The notes below the pieces were generated by a model that was not told where the DNA came from, did no database searches, and saw nothing but the letters and a program-made list of their open reading frames with translations. Of a stretch of DNA of 64,000 nt, positions 21,587-33,896 are shown piece by piece; within the stretch, counting starts at the first letter, position 1, and each line of letters opens with the position of its first letter. This DNA is from Escallonia rubra (taxonomy: Eukaryota; Streptophyta; Magnoliopsida; Escalloniales; Escalloniaceae): NCBI GenBank assembly GCA_033065855.1, contig JAVXUO010000227.1, forward strand, positions 62,001-126,000, given 5' to 3'. Position numbers and translations under genes: made by a program.

Positions 21587-24500
21587 ATGAATTTGGAGCC
21601 CTAAGATCCATGTTGGTCCGTGAAGGCTGTAAGTTTGATGAAGGGTACTACATACAGAGTTTTGTGGGCGGATTGAGAAATGATATAAGGCTGGAAATTG
21701 AAAAGTTCGAGCTCTATGATTTATCTAGAGCAATCAATTTGGCCAGAAAATAGGAAGCTAGTGTTCAAAACTCGTGGCGTAGCCCCGGAACAGTGATCAA
21801 GCCAAGCTCAACTCCTACATACTCCAACACTACAAAAACTCCAGTGACTACTTCAATTTTGAGACCAAAACCATTGTTGACCCATCCAAACCCACCAGCA
21901 AACCCTGTGTTAACCAATGCTCATCATAAAGGGCTTTTGCCTCCACCACAAAACCAACCTCCCCAAAGGCTGACCAGGGGATATTTTGATGACAGAAGAA
22001 AAAAAGGGCTCTGTTACTGGTGTGATAAAGTGTTTACCCCTGCCCATAATTGTAAACATAAATAGGTGTCAATGTTAGTGGTTGATGAAGAGGTGGAAGG
22101 AGATGCACCCCCTGTATATGATGAAGAAGAATAGATAACTGAAGATAAGGGAGCTAAGAATGGACATGAGAAGGTGGAAATCACAGTAAATGCAATTACT
22201 GGGAGCTCAACCCATAACACCTTCAAATTATGAAATCAACATAAGAAGAAGACTTTCTCAATTCTCATTGACACAGGATCCACTCATAATTTTATGGACC
22301 CTACCACTGCTGCTAGGCTTGGATGTATTCTTACCCCCACTGAGACCATGACAATCATGGTAGTTGATGGTAACAAAGTTGAAAATGATTCAATGTGCCA
22401 GGATTTTTCATGGACACTGCAAGATATTGAGTTTAAATCAAATATGATGGTTCTGCCACTAGGAGGGTGTGAGTGTGTGCTGGGCCTTCAATGGTTAAGG
22501 AAATTGGGACAAGTGCAGTTTGATTTTTAAGAAATGACTATGACCATCAATGTTGAAGGAAGACCAATTATATTACATGGGGGCAATGGAAAAATAGAAG
22601 TGAAGTTATTATCAGCTGCAGGTATGTTCAAATACTTAACCCATAACCCAGGCTCTCTATATGGTCAAATCTATACCATTACAACTTTGTCAACCAAGGA
22701 AACAGGTGGACCACAACTTACAGCTCTACTGCACAACTTTTCTGATGTTTTTGATGAGCCAAGGGGTTTACCACCAAAAAGGTCACAGGACCATCATATA
22801 CCCATTATTCCACATGCAACACCTATTAGCCTCAGACCTTATAGAATGCCCTATGCACAGAAAATAGAAGTAGAAAAATAGTGCATGAAATGTTGGACTC
22901 GGGAATTATACAACCCAACTCTCCACCCTTCAGCTCACCTATATTATTGGTGAAAAAGAAAGATGGCACATGGAGGATGTGCATAGACTATAGGGGACAC
23001 AATAAAATCACCATCAAAAATAAATTCCCTATCCCTGTTATAGATGACTTGCTAGATAAGCTGCATGGAGCCCAATTTTTCACCAAATTAGACTTAAGGA
23101 GTGGCTACCACCAAGTGAGAGTGAGCCCTGAAGATGTCCACAAGACAACTTTCTCTACTCATTTTGGGCATTTTGAATTTTTAGTGATGTCATTAGGGCT
23201 GACAAATGCCCCAGCTACCTTTCAATCTGTGATGAATGACGTGTTTCAACCATACCTCAGTAGCTTTGTTTCAGTATTTTTCGATGACATACTTGTTTAT
23301 AGCAAGTCCTACAGTGAGCACTTAAAGCATCTAGCCTTGGTGCTAGAAACTCTGAGGCAACACCAGTTGTTTGTGAAGTATTCCAAGTGCACTTTTGCAA
23401 CTCAAGAAGTAGAGTATTTGGGGCATATCATTTCCAAGCATGAGGTATCTGCAGATACAACAAAAATTGAAGCCATGATTGCTTGGCCTTTACCCAAGAC
23501 ACTTAAACAACTCAAGGGATTTCTTGGCCTAACTGGCTACTACAAAAAATTCATCCAAAATTATGGGATTATCAATAAACCCTTGACCAAGCTGCTACAG
23601 AAGAACAACTTTCATTGGAACGCTGAGGCTATTCAAGCTTTTGAGAAGCTCAAGAAGGCCATGGTAAGTGCTACTGTGTTAGCTTTACCAAAATTTTCAG
23701 CACCTTTTGTGATTGAAGTGGATGCTAGATATCAAGGTATGGGGGCTGTACTCATGCAATCAGGTAAACCAATAGTTTTTTTTAGCAAAGCTTTTGGACC
23801 TAGGGCAAGGGCTATGTCTACTTATGAGAAAGAATTGATGGCCTTAGTGCAAGCAGTATTGCATTGGCACGCTTACTTAAGCACTCAGCCTTTCACTGTT
23901 CTAACAGACCATTAGAGCCTGAAATATTTATTGGGCCAGAGAGTGACTTCACTACTCCAACAAAAACATTTATCTAAACTGTTGGGGTTAACTTTTGAGA
24001 TACACTCTAAGGCTGGAAATGAGAACAAGGCTGCAGATGCATTGTCCAGAATTCCACAAAAGAAACAAAAGGAAGGAAGTTGTCTTGCAATTTCACAGGT
24101 CGCACCACTGTGGCTCACAGAACTTCAAGCTAGCTATGAAGAAGATCAAGACATCCAACAATAGCTGCAACAACTTCTTTTGGATCCCTATGTTACATCT
24201 GAATACCAGTTAGAACATGGAGCTCTCAGATATATAGGCAAACCAAAAAAAGATATAGAGGCAAACTCTATGTTGGAAGAGGGGGCAACCTAAGACAACA
24301 AATCATACACACCTTGCATTCAACAGGAATTAGGGGACATTATTAGTAACAGCTACCTTCAAGAGAATTGCTGCCATATTTTATTGGCCTTCACTCAGGA
24401 AGGAAGTCAAAGAATGGGTACAACAATGTGAAGTGTGTCAGCAAAATAAGTCTGAACATGTAGCCAGCCCTGGATTATTACAGCCATTACCCATTCCAAA

Positions 24501-25587
24501 CCAACTCTGGAGTAGTGTTTCTATGGACTTCATTGAAGGTCTTCCCAAATTTGACAATAAGGAGGTCATACTTGTGGTGGTGGACAGACTTAGCAAATTT
24601 TCACATTTCATTGCTTTCAACCATCCCCACACAGCTCAACAGGTAGCTCAAGTCTATTTTGATCAAGTTTTTAAACTGCATGGAACTCCAGACATTATCA
24701 TTACAGATAGAGGAAGTGTTTTCATAAGTCAGTTTTGGCAAAAAATATTTTAATTATTGGAAACCAAGCTGAGTATGAGCACTGCCTATCATCCACAAAG
24801 TGATGGGCAAACTGGGCGGGTTAATCAATGCTTAGAAACTTATCTAAGATGTTTTTGCGGGGATAGACCAAAGACTTGGAACAAAATGGCTGACACTCGT
24901 AGAATATTGGTTCAATACATCTTATCATAGTACAATCAAGATGACACCATTTCAGGCTTTATATGGCTATAGTCCAAGACCTCTCAATTTGGGGATTAAT
25001 GAATCCACCCATGTAGCTTCAGTTGACTCTTACATGGCTGACAGAGCCAGAGTGCTCAATCTTTTGAAGAACAACCCAACTCTTGCAAGGGAAATGATGA
25101 AACATTATGCAAATAAGAAGATAAGTGAGAGGGTTTTTGTTGTTGGTGATATGGTTTATCTTAAACTGCAGCCATATAAACAAAGTAGCTTGGCAATTAG
25201 GAGAAATTTGAAGTTGTCCCGTAAATATTATGGACCTTATGAAGTGATTGAAAGGATTGTAATTGTTGCTTATAAACTTAAGCTACCGACTGGAGCACAG
25301 ATTCATCATGTGTTCCATGTATCTCTACTTAAGGCAGTTGTGGGCAAGCAAGTGATAGCATCCTCTACTTTGCCTCCTACCAATGATGAAGGGCAGATTA
25401 TTGTTGAACCCACCAAAATCAATGACCACGGGATGATTAAGAAAGGTTCTTCTTATGTGCCTTAAGTGTTAGTGGGCTGGACCAATCTACCAGACAGTGA
25501 TCTCACTTGGGAAGATTGGGAAGTGCTTAAGAAAAAATTTCTAGAGTTCACAACAGAAGTGGAGGGAAGTCTTGAAGGGGGAGGGAA
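21587..25587 (+). pseudogene. Gypsy gag-pol remnant
   Basis: Gag tail, then a CCHC-type knuckle (CYWCDKVFTPAHNC) at about 22012-22053; protease with LIDTGS at 22267-22284; reverse transcriptase in the frame 22881-23915 with FFDDIL near 23277; RNase H to about 24060 (TDH, stop, SLKYL; ENKAADALSR); integrase 24433-24900 with MDFIEG and TDRG; and a tail with HHVFHVSLLK and VLVGWTNLPDSDLTWED, chromodomain-like. Lesions: in-frame stops near 21751, 22062, 22528, 23913 and 25463; a one-base deletion near 22875; and, at the usual third catalytic position of integrase (GQTERVNQ in relatives), GQTGRVNQ here at about 24814, which removes the glutamate. The polyprotein is dead. Confidence 0.9.
25575..25587 (+). 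other. Gypsy polypurine tract
   Basis: aagggggagggaa directly before TGTCAGGG. Confidence 0.7.
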
Positions 25588-26201
25588 TGTCAGGGATTTA
25601 CCCCGTAAAATCCATGTACGCATTCGTATCAAGAAGAAATCCACCATGGAAGAACAAGTGGAGAGAGCTGCTGAGAAGAAGCTGACCAAAATGAAGGTTA
25701 TCAATAAAAGTGAAGCTGAGCGAGTGAAGTCCACGCATGAGTCCAAGAAGAGTGAACCTGGCGCGTGAGTCACAGAGTCACTTTAACTGCCAAGGCGCGT
25801 GAAGCTCATAGGGAGGGAATATTAATGAAGATTTGATGAGTCATTAAGGAAGCATTAACAGTAATAAGAGAGATAAAATGCTGAGTTCAAGGAAGATCCT
25901 TGCCTGAACCAGATTATGTTCTTTTACTTTAATTTCTTTATTTTCAATTTCTGTAAGGCGTTTTTCTGTTTTCCACAAAATCAGGAGGTTGGTTGCAACC
26001 CCTTATGATGAGTAGCCACGAGGAGAGAATCATTCAGTTAATGAAATTTCAGAGATTTTCTTTCTTTATTCTTCATGTTCTTTCTATTTTATCATTCTCT
26101 TCTTCCTTGGCCAAGAAATTAGAATTCACCTTCTGAGACTTTCATCACAAAAATCCTTCTAAAATTACAGAAAATTCAAGCTCAGTAGCTTGAATCTGAC
26201 A
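25588..26201 (+). repeat. Gypsy 3' LTR
   Basis: 614 bp from TGTCAGGG to GAATCTGACA; the ends form a TGTCAG/CTGACA inverted pair. It follows the polypurine tract. The open frame crossing 25588 (to 25768) is pol continuing into the LTR. Confidence 0.75.
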
Positions 26202-26203
26202 AG

Positions 26204-26239
26204 TGTCCCCCTGTGAAGCTATTTGGGGTTTATCTTTAA
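26204..26239 (+). pseudogene. B3 copy 6: last 11 codons
   Basis: Reads CPPVKLFGVYL then TAA, matching the end of copies 1-4 (RPPVKLFGVYL), so the KLFGV motif survives. Everything upstream in this copy has been removed by the Gypsy insertion and the deletion that followed. The flank 26240-26620 confirms the identity. Confidence 0.9.
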
Positions 26240-26620
26240 ACCCTAGGAGTATGAATATGAGTGCCTAATCTGTTCATAATTTAGGTAATCTTAAATTTTA
26301 ATCCAATTGAACTTCTCATGAATTATCAAACTATTTGTGTGGTTCATTGCTTAGATCCTTAATGCCCGTTCTGATTTCATAATTGTGGTTTCTACAATTT
26401 CATGGTTCAGTTTTAGGGTTTATCTTTAAACATCTTGAAACCCTAAATATGTATAGCTTCCAGGCGAATGGCTTGCTTTCCTTTGTTTAATTCCGATAGC
26501 TATCAGTAGTCTCGTTAAGTCTCTTACTGGTTGTTATTTTCCATATGCTGTGTTTTTTGTTTTATTTATGGGAAGGCTGGAAGTTCACCTCCTCTAATAT
26601 GTTGTGCATCATGCTTTAAT
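26240..26620 (+). other. 3' flank of B3 copy 6
   Basis: Closely matches 10804-11181 of copy 2 and then passes directly into repeat X, giving the uninterrupted arrangement of the unit. Confidence 0.8.
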
Positions 26621-29600
26621 ATATGATCAAGTCCCTTTTTCAACATTATGTTCAATTTTCACCATTTTTACTTCATAAATCAAGTCCCTTTTTCAACATT
26701 ATGTTTTTATAAAACAATTTTACGTCCAGTTTTCACCACTTTTACTTCATAGAAATACATCTTAAATAACATGAAGTATAATTCAATTACAAGAACAAAA
26801 ACAAACAACAATAAAAACCAACCATACATAAGCTTCAAAAAAAATCGTTCTTCATTACATATCACCCATAAAACTAAGAACCAACCATTCACAAGAATTG
26901 TGCAAAATATAAAGAACTACATGTCCATAATATTAGAAGTCGCTGCAAGTTCCACAATGGAACCTAATATTTGGTGAAAATTGATAATCAAAGTGATCAA
27001 GCAGCGGAATTAAATAGCATGTTATCATATGATGGTTTAGAATTATCAGGAATGCTAAAAAGGAGATCCATGTTCTCTTGCTTAGAAAAATTTACTCCTA
27101 GCATGAGAACTCAATCAAAATCCGAAGAAAACTCGGGCTGTGAGTTCCTAATAATATTTGTTCCTGTCATATGATACATCTTTAGCATGATCAATCCTTT
27201 ATACCAGCATTTGCAATTTCTTGTCAGAAATTTCCATGTATGTTCCAAACATAGCAGTGAAGTCCTGCAATTCACTGGCAAAAGCATCATTCATGCTACT
27301 AGCTCGAGTCCTTTTCCTATGGCTTGCTTTGCTGCGATCGAATTTAGTCATAGATGCGGTCATAGGTACACACATGTCGATAGTATCCTCTTTGCGATCT
27401 AGATCCTCTACCACATCACCTGGAGCTTTAGCAACTTTCCCAGTAGCTCAATCCTTCCCAAAACTAAGTTTGAACAGATCATAGTTGAAGAATGGTGTAT
27501 TATGCAAGCCCTTGGCTTCCAAGGACACTACAAAAAAATAATTAGTAGCTAAATAAAAAATACTTGGCCAAAAAGTTAAAGAATTAAGTGCTTAGTTACC
27601 TTCAAGTAAGCTTTCCATTCTGGACCTCTAACCTCGACACATGCCATGTCTCATTCCATCTAAAGCTAGATGAGCCAAGCATATCCGTCACCGTATTGTC
27701 ACAATATTCTATCCATTGTATTTGGACTCTTTGTGAGGCATTGCAAGAAGATTGCAACTCGGCAGTTACTCTTCCAGTAATGTTTCAATATGTAAAAAAA
27801 TTCCAGCATTGAATCCTTGTTTCATTTTCCTTCCTTCTTTCACATAATCTTATATTATGTCCATAAAATTTTGTTCTTCAACGGCGGTCGAAACTCGACA
27901 ATCTCTATTCCCAAACTATATTGGCCGCGCCGTATGGACCCACTACGTTTCCGATTTGCGCGACACATTGATATTGTCAACAGTCAATCTTCAACACTCA
28001 TGACCGGTCGAAGCGACGCACGCTCAAGTCACATGGATTTTCTCCATCTTCTCATTTTTTTTAATGTTTCTTCCCCACTATGAAACTTTTTTTTAGCGGC
28101 TAATAAAATCAACCTTGGCACGCGTCGGCTTTCATCGAACTTGTTTTTGCTACGTGGACAACCACGGCATGCCTCGGCCTCCCTCGAGGGGGGTCTGCCT
28201 TGGCCTCCCCACAAAGGTCGGCCTTGGCCTTCCCCTAAAAGGGTTTGGCCTCAGCCTCCCCATATGGGTCAGTCTTCACCTTCGCCCAAAAGGGTTTGCC
28301 TTGGCCTCCCATTAATGCTTCCATCTTTTTTTTTTACTTCGACCAAGCGTTATGGAAGCGCCGTCTCCACGACTTCTATCGCCTGCGCCCGACTCCGCGA
28401 TGCCTGTCGCTTTAACCCGAGCGCCGCCTCCGTGATGCTCACCGCCTGCGAGCAGATTCCCAACGCCCGTCCTCCACACCTATACACCAACTCCGTTATC
28501 CCGTTGCCCATGCCCCATATCCGTAACGCCCATCGTCGGCACCTACAGGCTGATTCTGTAATGCTCGTCGCTTGGCTCGCACGCCGACTCATGTACACCA
28601 ACTCTGTAATGCTCATCTTTTGGGACCGCACGCTAACTTTGTGGCAGACATCACTATGCCCATGTGACGTACATGCGTCACGTGCCCAGAGCATAATGCC
28701 TACTCCCGCGTAGACGTCACCACTCCCATGCAAAGTTCATGCATCACGTACCCTCGAAACGACGCCCACTTCCGCGACAGACGTCACAGCGCCCATACGT
28801 CGTTCATGCGTCACGTGCCCCCAGCACGATCCCGACTTCCACGATAAACGTCGCCGTACCATCGTTGTTCCCGCGTCACCTGCCCCCAATACGACGCCCA
28901 TTTCTGTAACAAATATCGCTCGATGCGCTCGTTCGCCGCTTTCATGTTACGTACCCCTGATATAATGCCATATTCTGTGACAGTGCACCACTCCCATGTT
29001 ATATGCTCCCAGCCCCCCACACAACTGCCGCACTGCTAACATTGGCGCGCCCCCTGGCTCTCTGGCATACTATCGTGCCCTACGGCGTTGGTTCATCTAT
29101 TCACCATATTATACGCCCCTGCCGTGGAAGTGGAACATGCTTCACCCATTCTCCAGAGCGTTCGAAGGGCTCCTTCGCAATACTCTGGTATGAGGACCCT
29201 TCCTAGCGGCATAGGCTCACTCTCAAAGACACTATCTCCTCCTGGGGCGGATTACATGACACTAGGCACGCCTGAGCTATGATCACGTCGTGCTCACACT
29301 ACTGGCGATCATCGACGCCCCCAGGACGATGAACCCTGGGGCACTCCAAGATGGGACCAGGACTTCGAAAGGTATCGTACCTAGTCTACTTGACAGTCGA
29401 GTGTAGGGACCCTCCTCCACCACTGTTAGGTTCTCCGCATCTCTTGACGTCCCATGTGGGACTCAATAAGGGCTTTAAACCGGTGGCTATGCCAACGCTG
29501 TATGGTTAGTCTTTTCAGACAGGCAAAGCAATGTTGTGTGAGGCAGACATGTCAAATATGGGAACTGATAGTCTAAAGAAGCACACAAAACTGGCATTTG

Positions 29601-31020
29601 TGGACCCTCCTAGTGACGTGTCACTCCCAAGGGACAACACGTGTCGGCTGATGACACATGCATACTTTTGCCTAAAAATAATGGACTTTGGACTTCATTT
29701 TGGACACACAATTTTCATTTGAAAAAATCACTTTCGCACTCTAGAATGTAGAGCTATTGAATTTTAGAGAGAGAAACATAATTGGACCATGACATTGGAC
29801 ATAACATCGGACCGTGACATTGGACCTTGATTTGGACCACAGCTTGGACTGTCGATTGTCAACCCTGATTGTCTCAGCCCTCGTCCTCACAGCACAGCCA
29901 TTTCTCAGGCCCTATCTAGGGAGCCTTGCTCTTTGCCCTTATTCCACCCTCACTTGTCCCACTATTCTTTACATCTAGTAGCTGACTTGGACTGTATCCA
30001 TTATGACACATCCACGTAAGCTAGGAACCCACTTCATTGGCATCAATCTCTACACTTTCCTTTTTCGCTAGCCATTCATATGCAACAAAATCATAAGCTA
30101 ATACATTCAACAATAACTAGTCAGTGGTATCCATTCGTAATAAAAACAAGTAATTAAGTCAGATTGATAGAAAAGAAAGACGGATATAGGAAGGAGAAGA
30201 AAGACGGAGATGAACACAAAGAAAGACGATCAGTAAGGAGAGTCGGCGGTAAAGATGGGTGCTTTGGTGACAATCAGTGATGAGTGCAATGCAATTCTCC
30301 TCTCTTTTCTCCTCTCCTATTTCTTTCCCCGTCATTTTTATCTCATCCCAAGTGCTTGCGATACCATCACCACCACCACCACCACCCCCCACCCCCTATC
30401 ACTTACCCACCCATTAAATGCTTGCCAAATGCCGATATGATTATTTTATCCTATTCGGAGCTCTTATCCAGCGTGCCAAATGCAAACTATGATTATTCAA
30501 GTTTTCATATGCAGCAATTAAGATGAGCATGGCAATACCATATAAAAAGAAGTCTTAAATCCAATAATAAGAGTCTACTTCGACTAATCAAATGATTTAA
30601 TCAACAGTTTTTCCACTGATTTGCCATTAGTTCTTGTGAGATTAACAAGTAAACTATCATAATTATGAAAACCAAGAATAATTATGGCAATAGCTAACAT
30701 GCTAGTCCAAGTTATAGAGTCCAAATATATAACCCATGATATATATTCTAGCCAATACTTCCATCAATTTAATTAAAAATTTACAAAACATACAATTCAA
30801 TCTATGTGGTAAATTAAATAGTGAATTGGGAATTCAATTCATTAGTACTATAAAGTAATAGCACATGTGATAAGACAAATTAATCACAGACTTACAATTT
30901 GGCTTCAAATTTGGGGTTTATGATAAACCCCAAAAAGCTTCGAAGAAGGCTGTAAGTAGTAAGTGAGATTTGAGGGTACGTAATGGGATCACTTCTCTCT
31001 TTAATCAGGGTATTACAACC
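26621..31020 (+). repeat. Repeat X, copy B (most complete)
   Basis: The longest uninterrupted copy, about 4.4 kb. It preserves the empty Copia site near 27148 and the right end missing from copy A. The right end, 'ctctttaatcagggtattac', matches the inverted start of copy D at 47607. A (CAC)n-type run lies at 30364-30392. Short open frames here differ from those of copies A and D and are not supported as genes. Confidence 0.8.
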
Positions 31021-31659
31021 ACTTAGATGGTTTAGGGCAAGTCGATATTGGTTTGTAAGAGATTTTTATGAAATATAGGACAAAATGCATGCGGAAGAAA
31101 ATGCTTTATTTATGTCTCAACGAATCATGTATGTATAATTGCTTGGATACGAGGGATATTAATAGGCAACGCTTCCGTGTTGAACATGAAATCTACGCAT
31201 CATTCTTCCAAGTCTACTATTTTGACCAACGCTAGGTAGCTCGAGGCCTTGCTTTCCCGATTCTGACTTGGCCAAAGTTGCCTAGCTCATGTGTAGCATA
31301 TCCGAGACAAATATCGTTCGAGACTAATAATCATCGAGGCTAGTTCTCTTATTGAAATTTCTTTCTTTCGAGTCCTTCAACATAGTTTCTCCTCTGACTT
31401 TAGCAACTTTCCTCTACCTTAATTAGTCAATGATGGCCTTGTTTATGAGAACCTCACCAAGTCCCAAGGACTTAGCTGCTTTTTAGCTCTAAGAGCTCTT
31501 AATAGACCCTAAAGGCCTTTAAGCACATATTAACTTCTTTGAAGACCTCTGCGGTTCCATATAAGGGTAATAAGGCTTAGTTAAATTAGTTTTTCTTATA
31601 TTTATCAGACTTTCATACACGTTTGACCTATTCTGTAACACATCGGTTTTGTGTCTACT
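31021..31659. other. Intergenic, nothing recognised
   Basis: Moderately AT-rich sequence between repeat X copy B and S1. No open frame of note, no terminal repeats and no RNA gene signature. Confidence 0.5.
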
Positions 31660-33330
31660 ATTTATAAATTTTGTGTTATGCGTGCTGACTCACATTCATC
31701 TAGTTGGGTGGTACCTACAGTTGCCCCCTTCGAGCATGACCATTTTTAAAAAGGGTCTTGCATACATAATCACTACTACTTTTTGTTTTTAAAGGAATCC
31801 AACTTCTTCGACAGTTTTGTTGTTTGAATTTCCATTGGCAATTATATTCAGTCTTGAATTTTGAAGATAAGGGCTAGAGATTCTACGAGGTTTAATACTA
31901 TGAGCTTACTCCGGCATAGCTCTGGGTTAGTAGACTTTCTTAAGAAGCTGAGGGCTAGAGATCCGAAGAGGTATATATAAAACTCATCCTAATCTCCTTC
32001 CACGTCAAGAAATATTACTACGAGAGACCGCATTGGATTTAAAAACGAAGAGCCACTCCGAGAGAGTTGCATGGAAAGGCTTTCAAGAGCGCCTTTGATC
32101 ATCTTGAGTTGAAGTTCTACATGCCGAGAACAAGGTTATGTTCGTTATTAACCGAAAATACTTTAGCATGTTTACTGCCATCAAAGAGAGGCTCCTCGAG
32201 ACCTTTACAATATTGTGATTCTCCACCAATGAGATACTTTTGGCAAAGGAGCTCAGTCTTTTTAGTCAATGCATGTGGTATCTCTTACTCTGGAAGATAT
32301 ACCTGAGAGTCTCGCAGTAATTAAGGACATGACAGAAAAGCTTTAAACAGCATAACAAAGAACGAAGAAGACGAAACATCACTTTTGGGGGGGGGGGGGG
32401 GGAGTTGTCAAATTATAGCCTTTGTACCTACAAATGCCTTAAGTGGTATTTGTCATAGATACACATTTTATCGCAATTAAATGCAATCTTTATACTCTGT
32501 GCAGAAATTAAGTTACCGCTCATAGTTATTATCGATTCTATTATGTTAAAATTATGTTATAATCCCTATAAAGAGTTAACGTCAAATGATTTGCCTTGTC
32601 ATTCATGTAAGGTCACCTAGTTATACACATAAGAGCTATATTATCAGTTGTCAGGCCCAAATTGAACAAATAGTGTTGGCCAATATTTATTGGCTATAAG
32701 TTTGGTAAAATCTATACAGTACGTAGATATTTATTTATTGGTTGTGTTGTGATATATTTTCTCAGACTTAATAAGTTAAACCTGAACTCATAATGCTTTA
32801 ACCAGAAGAAGACGAAACATCACTTTTTTTTTTTGGGGGGGGGGGGGGGGGGAGGGGGAAGTTGCCAAGTTATAGCTTTTGTACCCTACAAATGCCTTAA
32901 GTGTGTACGTACTTTATCATAGATACATATTTTATCGCAATTAAATGCAATCGTTATACTCAGCGCAGAAATTTATTTATTGGTTGTATTATGATATATT
33001 TATTTATTGATTGTGTTGTGTTGTGATATATTTATTTATTGGTTGTATTGTGAAATTTATTTATTGGTAAAATCTACATAGTACGTAGATATTTATTTAT
33101 TGGTTGTGTAGTGATATATTTTCTCAGACTTAATAGGTTAATTCTGAACTCGTTGTATCAATTATTTCTCTTAAATTGCATATGTATTTTTTTTTCTAAA
33201 TCTCATATGTAATTCTTTCCTATAACTCCAACGTGTGGTGCAGTTAATTTGTTGGACGTGAGGTCTTCTTCACAAAAAAGTTGATTTGTATTTTATTTAC
33301 TATAAGGACTAAAAGAACTACATATTATAT
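31660..33330 (+). repeat. Upstream repeat S1, copy 2
   Basis: Matches 172-1375. Carries two long G runs, 32387-32402 and 32835-32852, each after an 'acatcactttt' context, showing an internal duplication of the S1 tail (32350-32760 against 32800-33130). A third block repeats 'atttatttattggttgt' several times at 32967-33110. Confidence 0.7.
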
Positions 33331-33896
33331 GATTATTTTTGCCATAATTATGGTACATATTCAAAAGTAGACTGGATTCAGTATTACATCATTTTTTGTT
33401 CTAAATCTTTCATGTAATGTTTATTAAGTATATAAATTTCTTATCTTTATGTTAGAGAGGGAAACAATCGTCAAAATTATTTTTCTAAATAGTTTTTTAG
33501 ATTAAGGCTTACTAACATTAGTTTTACAAAAATAAATTAATTTTAAAACCTTACCAAAAAAAAAATTGCAGAACTTTAGTGAGACTAAGATGTTCAGTAT
33601 AAAATTGTGAACCAAATTTAACTATCAAACTTATCCCTTATAGTTTTTCTTTGTCACCTGATGTCCGGATCGAGGATTTCTTTGATGCTCCCATTGTCAC
33701 TTCCCATTGGAATATCAGACGGACTGACCCTCAGTTGGTCCGCTTTGGTCCTAACTAGCCCTCATTCACCTCCAACTCTGTTTCCAGTTTCCACATTGTA
33801 AGACGATTTCCACTCGGTACTTACAACCTCAGTCTAAAAATAACCCAGTTCAGTCCAAGCATCCCCCAAATTGCCGTCTTTCATTGCTTGGTCATC
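33331..33896 (+). promoter_or_regulatory. Promoter region of B3 copy 3
   Basis: Homologous to the regions upstream of copies 1 and 2. The TATA position reads ctaaaaata (33833-33841) instead of tataaata. The final 50 bases before the ATG are conserved. Confidence 0.65.

Larger units (their letters stand above)
21587..26201 (+). mobile_element. Gypsy LTR retrotransposon, 5'-deleted
   Basis: Contains the end of gag, protease, reverse transcriptase, RNase H, integrase, a chromodomain-like tail, a polypurine tract and a 3' LTR. The order RT, RNase H, integrase and the tail place it in Gypsy, probably a chromovirus. The 5' LTR, primer site and start of gag are missing: repeat X sequence ends at 21586 and gag begins mid-frame, marking a deletion junction. 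At the other end the 3' LTR runs straight into the last codons of B3 copy 6, so the element had inserted into that gene before the deletion. Confidence 0.9.
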
